DNA of 64,000 nt, taken from assembly GCA_903813345.2 (NCBI GenBank), contig CAIIXF020000012.1, positions 31,378,501 to 31,442,500 of the forward strand. Direction: 5' to 3'. This document shows, piece after piece, positions 1-11,397 of the stretch. The stretch is from Owenia fusiformis. Lineage: Eukaryota; Annelida; Polychaeta; Sabellida; Oweniidae. The notes beneath the pieces are model-generated. The model searched no databases and was not told the origin of the DNA. It saw only the letters and a program-made list of their open reading frames with translations. The stretch's first letter is position 1. Every line of letters starts with the position of its first letter. Position numbers and translations under genes: made by a program.

Positions 1-444
1 ATCTTAAAATGACATGTTACTGATTTTGTCAAAAGAGTCTTCTATTTGATCGATATGACTTTAAAGGGTGGCATCTAGGCATGTACAATTTGTCATCTTT
101 GAACTCTGGGATTATTCCCACTCTTTTCTGGATCCATTCAAAACATAATATGTAAGTAATCGATCTCAAAATTAGAAATTTCTAATATTCTGTTATAACT
201 GAGGAACAAAATTAACCATCAAAAAACATAATATAACACTTTTCGACCAATAAAGAGTTCCTGTCGCTATACTTTTAGCAAGGCTTATTCAGAGCTAGCA
301 CCAAAACAATGAAACATTAAATATTTACGTTGACAAAAAGTATCTGAATTATTTATCGTTTCCAAGGTGACTGTATGTTATACTTGCCTCTTGGAAACAT
401 TATACTATCTTTTCACTATATATAGAAATAAAATACGTTAGACA
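1..444. other. Upstream flank of the TRAF-like gene
   Basis: AT-rich DNA with no supported coding exon on either strand. Its right end holds the presumed core promoter of the plus-strand TRAF-like gene. Confidence 0.5.
417..424 (+). promoter_or_regulatory. TATA-like box upstream of the TRAF-like gene
   Basis: An eight-base TATATATA lies about 70 bp before the ATG at 493 that fits as the first coding exon, so transcription could start near 445-455. This placement is inference; AT-rich DNA gives such boxes by chance. Confidence 0.35.
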
Positions 445-492
445 GGCGTTTGCACTTTGAATGTAACAAGAGGTCAGTTGGATTCCTTTAAA

Positions 493-508
493 ATGGTACA
501 GAAAATGG
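493..508 (+). CDS. Putative first coding exon of the TRAF-like gene (16 nt)
   Basis: ATG with A at -3 and G at +4 opens MVQKM and stops at a strong donor (GTAAGC) in phase 1, exactly the phase needed by the acceptor at 3719/3720. The 3.2-kb first intron would hold an inverted-repeat element. The alternative is that an unseen exon between 509 and 3700 supplies the start. Confidence 0.5.
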
Positions 509-3500
509 GTAAGCATATACATAAATACATCACTTTGAAAGTATATGAAATATCGAAACAACTATACATTCATGTGTGCGTAGATCTAGGCAGGTGGATC
601 TAGGCAGATCTAGGAAGGCCTAAGTAAAAATAAAATAATACTTATCTGCTTTTTGATAAAATATTAAAATAAGGTCCTATAATGATATTATATGTCAAAT
701 ATAATCAAAAATTACCTCACTTTAAATTTAGTCATCGACTAATTTAAGAGTGTGGCAACGTCCCCGACATTTTAAGTTTGTGTTGGTTGGTTCTACCACA
801 TGATCATTTCAGGTGCTGCTCTTACTTCATCACATTTTCTATATTTCAAATAACTTGATGACTATATTGCTAAATTATCTTAAAATAATGCTTTGTAAAA
901 TTAGAGTTAGAGATGAGCCTATGAACTCATATTTCAATTAAAGTGGCAACATATATTTGGACAGTTTTCTACATAAATCGAATTAACAGATCAATCATTG
1001 GGCAAATACTGACTGAAAAATAAATCACTGTTTTTTGGTGTCATGTCGATGTTCATTAATCATTTATAGCAATGCCTTTTTCTGGTGACTATTCTATGTT
1101 CCGTAATATCAAAAGCAACATATCTTCGATCTGAGAGTGGACCTTTGCCGTGATGTCATTGAATCGGGTGTACATGTTGCTAAACAAAATGAAACCTGGC
1201 ATGTGGTATTTTTATAAGTGGGAATTCTGAGTTTATTTGCTTTTCTAGAAAAGTGTGAGGGTTCTTTTTGAACCTTTTTTGAATTGTGTTAAAAACTTCA
1301 TAGTGGCATTAACTTTGTTGCGTTGGGTTGTTTAACTATGACAGAGGCGCAATATAACACACTTTAAATGTTCGATCAGTACTGTCCATATGTCTGTGAT
1401 AAAATACCATAACCATAATTGCAAATTGAACGGTAATATTAAAACTGTTCGTCCGGTGTTAACTCAAATAAAAAATTCTACCTTGACAAATGTATATTAG
1501 TACTTCGGGAACACGGGACACGGCCAAATTACCATCCAAAACCAGGGATAGGAAAGAAGAAAGAAAAACACCAAGAGTTATCAAGAAAAGCAAAGGTGTT
1601 GCTTAGATGATAAAATGTGCTGAATCGGCACTTTTTAGCCATAATCAAATGTTCACACAACGCAGCACGTGATGTCACATACCAAATAATAGTCTATATT
1701 GTTAGTGATTGATCTGTCAAATAAATTATAGCATGAAACTGTTTACTGGGATTGTCAATTGTAAATAAATAATTGATACATTTTTTTGTACCGGTTAATT
1801 TGTCAATGTCCTTTCATTGTTAATGTCCTGCAAATAAAACCATTGTAGCTCTTAAGGTGGCCTATAACGATGTTAGTAAAATAACGATTTCCCTGCACCA
1901 TGATGTTCAATTAACTATTACGTGTCAAGAACACATAAGGTACTCGAATGATCTTGACTAAACATCATGGTGAAGAAGAATTGTAATTTCACTTAGTGGC
2001 TTCACGAAGAAATAAACACCGTTATGAACCACGTTAGTGAAAGTATACTAGAAGGGGAAATCAAAAACCATTCCCCGGCCGATCGATGACATATGATAAA
2101 GCAGAGACATATATTACATTTGATTATGTATGTCTAAGGGTGCAAACGAACTATAAATCTATTTTTTGGTTCCATGCACATGCGTTCGGTTTTTAAATAA
2201 TTTATGATTTTTTATGCGTATTTGCAGAGACATACTTGATAAAGTTCATAAAGTTCTTGCAAAAGTACTCTAAAATTTAAAATTTTCACTCAGTATACCT
2301 GCACTATTCATGCATTGAAATCCTAAGTAATAATTATTAAGTCCTTAAGGAAAAAAAGTTATGGTTATAGTCATATGAGTCAGGGGTAGGCGGAGTAGGC
2401 AAAAAAGGATCTGTTTTGTTTGGATGTTCAAAATCTTTTTACTTACCGTATCCTGTTTACTTTAATAACAGTATCTCAAGAGTATAGGTGTTCAAAATAG
2501 TTTCCATCATGGTCTATATACATCTGCTGTCTTACTTACCATTCCTCAAATATATGAGGGAACCCTTTTGGAAAATCCATTGCAATTGATCTTTGTATGG
2601 ATGGCTTTTATCAACGTCATCTGATCCTCACTGGATTTCGTTCTTGGACGGCCTGATCTAGCATTGTCCTTACCATTTGTTCTACCATCAGTATAAATGT
2701 CTTAGTCTGTTTTGTAAATGGTTCTTTTGACCATAGCCTACTTCCAAAACACCTTATGAATATGATCAAGTGTTTGTTTTCTTGAATTTCCCAGTAAAAC
2801 ATACATCCCAGTGTTACTGATTATTTGTAATTGCAAATCATCGTATTTTGCAACCATTTCCACAAAAATAAAATTGACACTGCCTTTCACAAAGTCCGAT
2901 GAGTACCATGAGTGATGTCATGAATCAAAGAAATTTCAACTATGATGTCATCATATGACATCTTAGTGTTGACATGGCAACATTGACTTGTTTTTATTTT
3001 CAAGGATCATATTTTTTATCTACATTTTTCTTTTTTCAATGCTGCTCCGCCTACCCCTGACTTGTGTTACTATAGCAATCATAACCTTTTTTCTTCAAGG
3101 ACATATTCATTGTTATTCAAGATTCGAATGTATGAATAGTGCAGGTATACTGACTGAGAATTTCAGCCAGATTGATTGAGAAACAAAAAATTTAGAGTAC
3201 TTTTGCAAGAACTTTATGAACTCCCTGTATAAAACAGTTTTTTTATGTCTCTGGTATTTGATGTTTTGATGAAGTATGTTGAATATTACAATTTAATTTT
3301 TTGGCGAACCTCAGAACCTTAGACGCGTAAATCGAATTTACCATAACCACGGTGACTATCCAGGCCCCGTATATTGCGAGCAAGTTCCCGCCATCGCGAG
3401 CAATGACCTCATGTTAGAAACGGGGCCTTGGGAGATATGATAAAATATAGATATAATTGAAGAAAGTCGTTGCCCTGCGATTTAAATGACAATTGTACTA

Positions 3501-6500
3501 TGAAATAAAGTTGTTCTGAATTTTACTTACTAATAATAGCAGTAATGGCGGACCAGTGAATGAATATTCCAAAATTTTGGTGAGTTTTCAGGTTTGAATC
3601 CTCGGGCAGATATATTATATTGGCCTGGGGACAATCCCAATATTCTGAACCTCATATATGATAATCTCTATGGATGTATATGTTATCAGAGTATATAGAA
3701 ATTCATTTTTTTCTTGTAGCAGAAGCCGCTTCAAAAGAAAACCCCAAAACCCCGAAGACCAAGCCTGCAAAAAAGCGCAACTTGGATGAGAAAAAAGAAA
3801 ACGAAGCACCAGAAAATGAAGAAACAAAGAAACCAACAAAACCAAAATCGACGAAAACCAAAGCGAAACCGTCAAAAAATAAGCCAACGACCAAATCTAC
3901 TAAATCCGAAAAGAAGAAAAACGAAGTGAACTACAACAATGAAGAAGCAGTAGATGAGGCGAAGCAAGAGGAAAAAGAAGTTGTTGACATGGAGGTGAGT
4001 TTAATCTTTATTACTTTAACCTTAAGCCTGGCAGAAAGAGAGGACAGTTTGCATTATTTAAATCCCTCCTTTTTTATGAAAGATATGACACATTTTGATA
4101 AAATGATTTATCGAATTATTGTTTCTAATTAACTCCTAGTTAAAATTGTAATTCATGTGAAAGCAAGTAATTATAACCATAGATTTGTATTGCTCACGTG
4201 AACCTACGCTTCTTTATAAAATTAGACGTATCCCTTTCTTAAGCCTTAGTTACATTTGCTCCGATTTTCGCCCGGCCGATCTGGATTGAGTATTTGGTTC
4301 AAAATTGAATACAATATTGAACAAAATACTCAATCGGCCGGACGTCGGCCGATGGATCGGAGCAAATGTGATCCAGTCATTACAAATGATCGTGTCTGAC
4401 TCGTCAGAGAAGTAAGGCGTCTTTAGAATTACGAGAAAACATATCTTCTGAGTAGGTTAAAGCGCATTTTAATGTTCAAAAAGATTTAACGGAAATATGG
4501 TTGAGATTTTGTTAAATTAAAACTGCAAAACATTTTCTTTTGAATTTTTGTCTTTAAAGGCAGAATCTGATCTATAGGGAATGACAAAATTATAAGCAAC
4601 ATGTATAATTGACCTACCAATCTATTCCTTACAATATCAAATACAATATCTCCCAAAAGATTTACGATATATTATAAATTGGTGAAGTTATAATGCATTC
4701 ACAGTGCAAAAATGGGTGAAAAATGTTTAAATGCTCCCAAATAATAAGAATGGTAACCATTCTTATAGAAAAATAACACACCATTGTAAAAATCTTTAGT
4801 TTTCCTGAAATAAAGTGTGCACTTGGGGGATTTTTAGAAAATAGACATGACGAGGAATGACACGAGCCCAAAATATTCTAAAATTGAAACAAGTTTTTGT
4901 TTAGCCTGCTCGCTATATCTGATTCTCTCTTTAAATAAATGAAAAGCATAAAAAGTAATCTTAATTCAACCACGTAGGTTCAAAATACTTTTTTGCATTC
5001 ATTGTAACCATTCGTATTTTATTGCGTTTTTGGTTGCATTTGGTCGCAATATTTAGAAGTCTAGTAACTACAATTCTGTATATTAATGGTTGCATTCAAT
5101 GGGTGTACAATAATTGCATGTCCTTGGTTGTTCTTTTCAACTTTATATTTTACGCAATGGTTAATCTAATCGATTTAATTCGGGGTTTTAAGGTTTCAAA
5201 AAAACTTTTTGGAGGGAAATAATAATTTTAGGATTTAATCAATAAATGCTAGATTTCTTTACAGTATATGATATACTTTACAATCAAATTATGGAATTGT
5301 ATCAATGATTTTTCAGAGGGAAGTTGGAACAATTGAATCAAGCAAAGCTACTCCAAGACAACCAACAGAGAGTGAAAACATGCAAGGTGAATCGAATGCA
5401 CAAGAGCAGGAACCATCGAAGGAAGAGGTCGTAAAAGACGAAGATGATGCAATTCATAAAGAGGAAAAAGGCGAGGAAGATGCAAAAGAAGAAAAAGTAA
5501 AAATGAAAGCGGCAGAAGAGGCTGAAGCAAAGCAACAAAAAGACAATGATAAAACTGGTAATGTTGATGACTCTGTAGCAAATAACGAGGAGGAAGATAT
5601 TGTATACAACACAGAAGAGGACGACAGTGTTAAAACATCAATGACGACGTGGGATGTGGGAAGGTATCTGTTCTTGTTAATGGCACATTTCCATGTAAAC
5701 CATTCTTCAGAGGCACTTGTTATTTACTTGTTCATGAATTTCTTTTCTCATGTTGTGTGTTATGTCTGAGTCACGTTTGCTCCGATTCATCGACCGGCGC
5801 TCGGCCGATTATTCTGTTCAAATCTGAATCAAATATTGAACAAAATACTCAATCAGCCGTGTCGACGGCTGATGAATCGGAACAAATGTGACTCGGGCAT
5901 AAATGGTACAACAAGATGATGTATGGTTGCACGATTCTCAGCAACATTTACAATTTACAATATCTGTTCGATACCATCCGGAATGTTTTATCTTCCCAAA
6001 ATTATGATACCTTATCAAAAAATAGGGATTTAAGTTATACATAAATGCATAGTCTATTGTATGAAATATATATATTAAATATATTTTAGACAGGATCCGA
6101 AACGTCCTGTTTAGTAAAATAAAGGTTGTGAAAAGAAGAAAGATTATTTTGTAGTTACAGTAAAAATTACGCTAGTTTTCCCGGTTTAACGTTTCGAGAT
6201 TTTTTAAGGAGATACATTGCTATAGGAATGGTTTGTACCCAAAACATTCTAGATTTAAAACATTTTGGAAATGTTGTTCAAAAAATATTCTAAGTTGTTT
6301 TATATTTCCAGGAAACTGACCCCCCAACAGGCTCAGCAACTGATCAAGCAGGCAAAGATTCTGGTTAAGCAAATCAACTTTTTACAACAACAGACGGATA
6401 AATATTTGGCCAAGGACGAGTTGATCATGCAGGTAAAGAATAAGATATAGAGAATGCCAGAAGCAGTCATTTCCAAATATGTCAATGTATCTCTGACAAT

Positions 6501-8830
6501 TCCAAAACTCGAAAACTGGACTTCGAATACGCCGAATATCGTTTGTAGGCATGACATGGAATGATGAAATAACAAAATACAGTATAATTATGGCATTTTC
6601 TCCAAACTTAGAGTTTCTGACTTCATAATAATTGATATTCTGCATATAGCTATAGGCTTTAGAGTAATCAATCATGTTGTTAATACCATAATCTGCTATC
6701 TTATTTTTGAACTGAGCTAATAATGCAAGTACTTGGGCCTTTGATTAGTTAAATTTTGTGCAACATCTGTTTTCATGTGGTTTAAATTTCTGCTAAATTT
6801 AATTTTTAGATAGATGATACGATCGAGCAGACAATAAGTCGTAACAAAACGTTGCTCGTTTTTAAAATTTCGGACTTTGCCAAGAAATTTGAACAAGCGA
6901 AGGATGATGACCCCGAACACAAAGGTCAGCAAAGTCTATGTATTGTTACAAATGTGGTTTAATATGTGATAAAAATCGAGTTAATTGTTATAAGGACTAT
7001 CATTATATCTCTTTATTTCCAATTGAGCATGGAGTATACAAAATTGAGCAAACGGCCTCAAATAATCTCATTTGATTACTGACACATTCAACAAGGCCCC
7101 TTAATGTCTAATACACGAGCTTGTAGACACTGGGACAAATTAATCTATATATCTCACATTGACTCGGACTCCACACCATTTGTGAACGCTAGATGATGCC
7201 TCAGTTACATTCGATCTACACACGGCAACCGTACTGCGGTCATAGCTTCCCAAAATCGAGAGAAATAATCAGCAGAAAATATAGGGATTAGCAGTATGAT
7301 GTAGATTTACATTTTCCGCATCGATCTTGTTAAGCTAAGGCTGCCGAACAACCACCGTAGAGCAAATGTGACTGTTTTTCTTTAACGGCTTCATACATTT
7401 ATACAAAGTAACATTTTCCTTATTTATGAGCATTGCCCTAAAGATCCAGCAGATGATACATGTGTATATAAACGGCCTAAAACAAGTACTTTTAATTTAT
7501 TTCAGGTATTGAATTCTCCCCTGTGTTTCGTACTGCTCCTCATGGCTACCGACTGGGGATGAGTTTGGTGTTAAATGGAGATGGGCCATCTGGTAAGAGG
7601 TTGTAAATGTAACACATATTTAAGTTCAATGGATTATGGACACAATACTATACGATTGAATGCATATATCCTTCATTGCCATTTTTGCAATGAAATGAGA
7701 AAATGAAATTATGAATAAAAAAAGATAAAAAACAAAATGGCGTTCTTAATAATTTAGTAACCAGCATATACAAAGCAAATTGCATATTTTCGAATCAATA
7801 AGGTGGTAGATACATAAAAACATAGGACATGTTAAAAGCTGAAAGAGTCGATCTCCTCCTGCAAACTGAAGAAAGATTTTTGAAGGCATCTTTCCACGGC
7901 CAATATTATTCTCATTTTTAAGGAAGAAAACACTTGTAATTTTCTGTACTACTTATATTGGGCGAAATAAATATATATTTTTTCTAGTGAAGGGCAAGTT
8001 TATGTCGATCTTCTTCTGCATTCTGAGAGGAGATTTTGACGGGATTCTACCTTGGCCATTTGCCCGACATTTATCATTCTCGTTGCTGGACCAGAATGCT
8101 GACGTCGAACAGAGAGAGCACCATGTTAAAACATTCAGACCACGACTGATAAAGCAGAATGTTCCCTTTTTGTGGAGACCTGGAAAACACGGGAGAAACC
8201 CTAGCATGGGTGAGCATTTCTACTTTCCTCTTTAGATTAATTTTCTTAAAATACGGCACGAGCAGGATTAAGAACGTTCATTTTCTTTTTATAGTATTTT
8301 CACCAATTTGAAAAAAAATTGGAAATGTCATTTCAATTTTAATCATCATAAATGTAAATGATTTGATTTTGAACTTTTTTTTACCATTAAGTGTGAATAT
8401 TCACTTAATCATTTGATTAATTATTATTGAGTATTATCAATCGTGAAAATTACATTGAAATTCTCGTCATGTACATCTACCTTAAAATTCGACTTTACCT
8501 TGAGTTTTTACTTACCACTTTCCTCGCCTACCTTGCTGCAAATCTAGGAGTCAAATGCTCAGTCTTTTAATTGATACGTAGGAGAACCAGAATTGAAGTA
8601 GAATTATTACCTCGTCTATAATAAAGATGTTTAGAAAGAAGCCTCTTTGAGGTCAATCTTTTAATTTTCAGGTCTTTTTCTCACTCCATCATAAATGTCC
8701 GCTATAATTTGAAATTAAAAATGTGATTTATTTTTTAGGTATTCCACGGTTTGTGTCTCACGAGATCTTAAAAAGCAGGGATTACATCAAGGAGAACCAA
8801 ATCTTCATCAGAGTTGAACTAAGTGATTGA
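493..8830 (+). CDS. TRAF-like protein with C-terminal MATH domain (8 coding exons)
   Basis: Coding exons by GT-AG junctions and phase: 493-508, 3720-3994, 5317-5663, 6312-6432, 6810-6924, 7506-7592, 7988-8209, 8739-8830. They total 1275 nt, an exact reading frame of 424 residues plus TGA. Residues 6-213 are Lys/Glu/Asp-rich and low in complexity (nuclear-type basic runs, then acidic). Residues about 213-265 are a Gln/Lys-rich helix, probably a short coiled coil. About 266-424 form a TRAF/MATH domain; visible family marks are LLVFKISDF, GYRLGMSLVLNGDG, SIFFCILRGDFD, LPWPFARHLSFSLLDQN, FRPRL and IFIRVELSD. The family trimerises and binds receptor tails or adaptor peptides. No RING or TRAF zinc fingers are present, so this is a MATH-only TRAF relative, not a canonical TRAF E3 ligase. 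The first 16-nt exon is inferred from a good start context, a phase-1 donor and the TATA box; the other exons are firm. It is convergent with the orphan Ig set at 9372. Confidence 0.87.
509..2224. other. Left part of TRAF intron 1
   Basis: AT-rich sequence without a supported exon, RNA gene or recognised repeat. Confidence 0.4.
2225..3252. mobile_element. DNA element with long terminal inverted repeats in TRAF intron 1
   Basis: About 170-210 bp at each end are inverted copies (2225-2395 against 3041-3252), beginning CAGAGACATA. The element is flanked on both sides by GTATTTG (2218-2224 and 3253-3259), which reads as a target-site duplication. The minus strand inside has broken transposase-like phrases, including an ORF at 2802-2617 and a G-N-Y-F-E sequence resembling the end of mariner-type transposases. 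The superfamily is unsettled because a 7-bp duplication does not fit mariner. It is non-autonomous. Confidence 0.65.
3720..3994 (+). CDS. TRAF-like gene, Lys-rich exon 2
   Basis: A pyrimidine-rich acceptor (TTTTTTCTTGTAG) precedes AEAASKENPKTPKTKP. The exon is dominated by Lys, Pro, Thr and Glu and ends at GAG|GTGAGT in phase 0. It is basic and probably disordered; a nuclear or nucleic-acid-binding tail is possible but unproven. Confidence 0.8.
4246..4378. mobile_element. Palindromic MITE, family 1 (copy a)
   Basis: A near-complete palindrome of about 130 bp with arms of the form CACATTTGCTCCGAT and an inner TTGAACAAAATACTCAATCGG. It shares ends and core with copies at 5760-5903 and 46140-46291. 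It sits in a TRAF-gene intron and has no coding capacity. Confidence 0.7.
4556..4935 (+). repeat. Dispersed 380-bp repeat (copy a)
   Basis: This sequence recurs at 9876-10255 with long blocks of identity (for instance TTGACCTACCAATCTATTCC and GAATGGTAACCATTCTTATA). It has no coding potential or A-tail; the class (SINE or MITE) is unclear. Confidence 0.7.
5760..5903. mobile_element. Palindromic MITE, family 1 (copy b)
   Basis: Ends TTATGTCTGAGTCAC and GTGACTCGGGCATAA are inverted copies of each other. The inner part matches the copy at 4246-4378 with scattered changes. It lies just after exon 3 of the TRAF-like gene. Confidence 0.7.
6088..6153 (+). repeat. Relic of a Penelope-type terminal repeat
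   Basis: GACAGGATCCGAAACGTCCT followed by GTAAAATAAAGGTTGTG matches the ends of the Penelope-like fragment at 26538-27049. It is a solo remnant in a TRAF intron. Confidence 0.5.
6810..8830 (+). CDS. MATH-domain exons 5-8 of the TRAF-like gene
   Basis: Exons 6810-6924, 7506-7592, 7988-8209 and 8739-8830 carry the whole MATH fold, with introns in phases 1, 1 and 1. The GDG-turn is followed by FFCILRGDFD, the WPF and LLDQN motifs and the closing IFIRVEL strand, matching TRAF C-domains in order and spacing. The peptide-binding groove cannot be assigned to a partner from sequence alone. Confidence 0.9.
7200..7376. repeat. Diverged palindromic element, possibly MITE family 1
   Basis: Imperfect inverted ends (CAGTTACATTCGATCTAC and an inverted CAGTCACATTTGCTCTAC) resemble the arms of family 1, but the core differs. 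Confidence 0.35.
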
Positions 8831-8942
8831 TTCCCATTCTATCAGAGGAGTGAACAATGTATAACATATTTTTTAGTTCAATGAGTGAAAAATATATGTA
8901 TTATAACTCAAATAATTGTACTTGTAAAGAAACTTATACATG

Positions 8943-8948
8943 AATAAA
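8943..8948 (+). terminator. Polyadenylation signal of the TRAF-like gene
   Basis: AATAAA lies 113 bp after the TGA at 8828-8830, a usual 3' UTR spacing. Confidence 0.7.
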
Positions 8949-9371
8949 AGTTCTTACTTGTATTTATAGTCAGAATCGAGGTAACTTTTCAAAATCGGTA
9001 TAATAAAAAGTGAATATAACTCACTAGTTATGTTATTGTTCTGGTAAAGGTTGCCGAGTCCTACATACAAATCTAGCTGCTCCAATAATCCAGAACAACA
9101 CGCCCTTTTCATCAAACAGCATGTCAAAACATTGAACAATAAGATCGACAAAACACATTTTTCATATTTTGTTCATTGTATTAACTACGAGATATTATTA
9201 TTATTAACTACTAGATATATTATCCAAATCTCAAGGAATAAAACAGTAAAGCATGATAAGCTTTTTCCTGAACTTCCTTGTTTAATCACACGAGTCAAGT
9301 TTGGTGAAATTAAGTCCACAAACGCTTTGCATTGTATTCTTACAAGATCAGAAATAATCTTACACCAATTT

Positions 9372-11397
9372 TTAAAGTTTAAGAATCCGAGATATTAAGC
9401 CAGGATTCCCACCTTCGACAACTTCAATTGTCAATTCACTGCATTCCCGATAACCGTTCAAGTAATTGCTAGCACAGCATCTGTAAATCCCTGCCTGGTT
9501 GAATTGGATGTTGTTGATTTGTTTTGTGTCTCCGAATTCCTCAGTACCAAAGTTGGGATCATATGTTGTTCTAAACTGCCACGTGTACGTTGGGGTAGGG
9601 TTTGCTAATGATTCCCCCTTTAGTTGTACATTTGTTCCTACTGTGCGTTGTAATATAGCTTGGTCTGGAATATTGTTGCCATCGACAAAGAGGGTGGGCT
9701 TACGTGCCGGATCTAAAACGTCCATGGTATTATTAACGATTATCAAAGAAATAATTTGCAATATTTACGAGGTGTATTGACTATTGCTATGGATACCTTT
9801 AAATGCATAGTTAAGTTTAATGTTCGGAAGCACCATGTGTTCCGCTGTATCAAAAATGATTCAGAATAAGGATTTAAAGGCACAATCAGATCAACGGCGG
9901 GGGTGACAAATTTACAAGCAACATGTACAATTGACCTACCAATCTATTCCTTACAATCTCAAATACAATATCTCCCAAAATATTCATGATTTGCTATACA
10001 TTGGTGAAGTTATAATGGATTCAAAGTGCAAAAATGGTTGAAAAATGTTTAATATTTATTTTAAATAATAAGAATGGTAACCATTCTTATAGAAAAATAA
10101 TACATTATTTTAAAAATCTTTAGTTTTCCTGAAATAAAGTGTGCACTTTTGGGAGTTTTAGAAAATAGACACGAAAAGGAATGACTATGAAAGCCAGAAA
10201 TATTCTAAAACTGAGTCAATTTTTGTAAGGTTGCTCGCTAGATCTGGTCCTCTTTAAGTCTTGGACAATGATTATATGCTAAGGGTGTCTTCCACACAAT
10301 ATTGCATTACACAACACAACACAACATCACATAACATATTATAACATAACATAACGTAAAGTAACGTTACGTTACGTAACGTAACGTAACATAGCATAGC
10401 ACCTGAGACTGATAGCACTAAATAACAACAACATAGCATATTCGAATACTTACATTGTATATTAAGCCTAGTGGAACAGTGTTGTTGGATATTTAGTACG
10501 CTGAGAGAACAATATAATTCCTTCTGGTTATCAACACTAGATGCGCTTTTAGTGTACCTTGACTTCAAAACTCCTGGTGTAGTCTCATCTGGTGTTGCAG
10601 TTTGCTCGATACCATTAAGTGTCCAAGTGATAGTGGGTTTCTCGCTATCATCTCTCTCCCCTGCATATGTGACAGACCACTCAAATGTGATGGTATTATT
10701 CTGAATAAATGAAGTAGTCCCTGACATTGGACACAATGCAGGTTCTGGAAATATAATGAAAATCAAACAGACCACGCATGTGATGGTATTGTTCTCATTT
10801 GATGCTGAAGTCCCTGACATAGGACATCTCGCGGGTTCTGGAAATATAATTTCAATCAATAAAGACCATTTAAATGTGACGGTATCGCTCTCATTTAATG
10901 TTATAGTCCCTGACATAGGGCATGGACATATAATTTATATCAATGAAGACCATTCAAATGTTAAAGTATCGTTCTCTTTGATGTTTTAGTCCCTGACATA
11001 GTTCATGTTCAAAGTTACACTTGAAATAATGGTCAATGCATTATAAAGTGGAAAATAAACAACAACTTACTAAGAACTACCAAATGTGGCTCCAGGTCAC
11101 CAATCGGTGTTCCAGTTAGTACATCATTACAAGTGTACTTTCCTGCATCATCCAAGACAACATTTTGTAGGCCAAGGTTGTAGGATTTCTCCGTGCTTAT
11201 AGAATATTTGTGGTGTGGATTAGTTGTAGTTACTCTATCATTGATTGATATTTGTTCACCAGAATTACCTATCCACTGTACAAGATGATCGGCAGATGAT
11301 ATAGTGTCAATATGACAAGTCAACTCAGCATTCTGCCCAGACAACACAGCCCTGTCTTGTGGACCTTCTATAAGGACTATATCACTTTGTCCCGATG
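9372..11397 (-). CDS. Orphan Ig-A/Ig-B/Ig-C exon set of the receptor-kinase family
   Basis: Three minus-strand exons match the ectodomain of the two receptor kinases to the right: Ig-A 11397-11071, Ig-B 10744-10454, Ig-C 9712-9413. Each is flanked by phase-1 junctions. Ig-A keeps the canonical Cys pair (ELTCHID...GKYTCND). The Ig-C donor used by the paralogues is altered; an alternative GAAG|GTGGGA keeps phase, or reading on gives a stop at 9372. No transmembrane or kinase exon follows before the convergent TRAF gene, and no signal-peptide or lectin exon was seen up to 16.6 kb. It may be a 3'-truncated duplicate, or a secreted Ig product if joined to upstream exons. Expression is unknown. Confidence 0.6.
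9413..9712 (-). CDS. Ig-C exon of the orphan set
   Basis: The acceptor GTTTTAG precedes the phase-1 start ATCCGGCACG. It encodes [20 protein letters not shown] and the C-terminal [11 protein letters not shown]...ECSEL. The B-strand cysteine is replaced (LKGES where LxCxS is usual). Confidence 0.75.
9876..10255 (+). repeat. Dispersed 380-bp repeat (copy b)
   Basis: Second copy of the repeat at 4556-4935, here in the Ig-B/Ig-C intron of the orphan set. Confidence 0.7.
10303..10405. repeat. AACAT/ACGTA pentanucleotide microsatellite
   Basis: Runs of ACAAC, ATAAC and ACGTA units beside the Ig-B donor. Related AACAT runs lie in the Ig-B/Ig-C introns of the paralogues (24425-24475, 29165-29205, 57790-57830, 60090-60130), so the tract predates the duplications. 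Confidence 0.7.
10454..10744 (-). CDS. Ig-B exon of the orphan set
   Basis: 97 codons between phase-1 junctions (TTTCCAG acceptor, CAAT|GTAAGT donor). Contains [32 protein letters not shown] and [14 protein letters not shown]. The canonical B-strand Cys is absent. Confidence 0.75.
10745..10995 (-). repeat. Tandem partial copies of the Ig-B exon start
   Basis: Upstream (minus sense) of the Ig-B exon are about three diverged units. Each repeats the acceptor, the CPMSGT start and about 50 bp of exon before running back into intron sequence. They lack the rest of the exon and any donor. Confidence 0.7.
11071..11397 (-). CDS. Ig-A exon of the orphan set
   Basis: 109 codons from acceptor TTTGTAG to donor CTTA|GTAAGT. 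Encodes SDIVLIEGPQDRAVLSGQNA, then a canonical Ig with Cys in ELTCH and KYTCN and the Trp in VQWIG. Confidence 0.78.

Noticed and set aside
3615-3894. Minus-strand hydrophobic frames opposite the Lys-rich exon
   Set aside because: Antisense of Lys/Glu-rich codons reads as Phe/Leu-rich by composition only.
7953-8259. Minus-strand frames over the MATH exon
   Set aside because: Shadows of the strongly conserved plus-strand MATH exon.
9499-9780. Plus-strand frames over Ig exons (also 10471, 23981, 29237)
   Set aside because: Same-locus antisense shadows of Ig-B and Ig-C exons; they appear at each paralogue and have no conserved features.
10756-10989. Plus frame of 77 codons
   Set aside because: Shadow of the Ig-B exon-start repeats.
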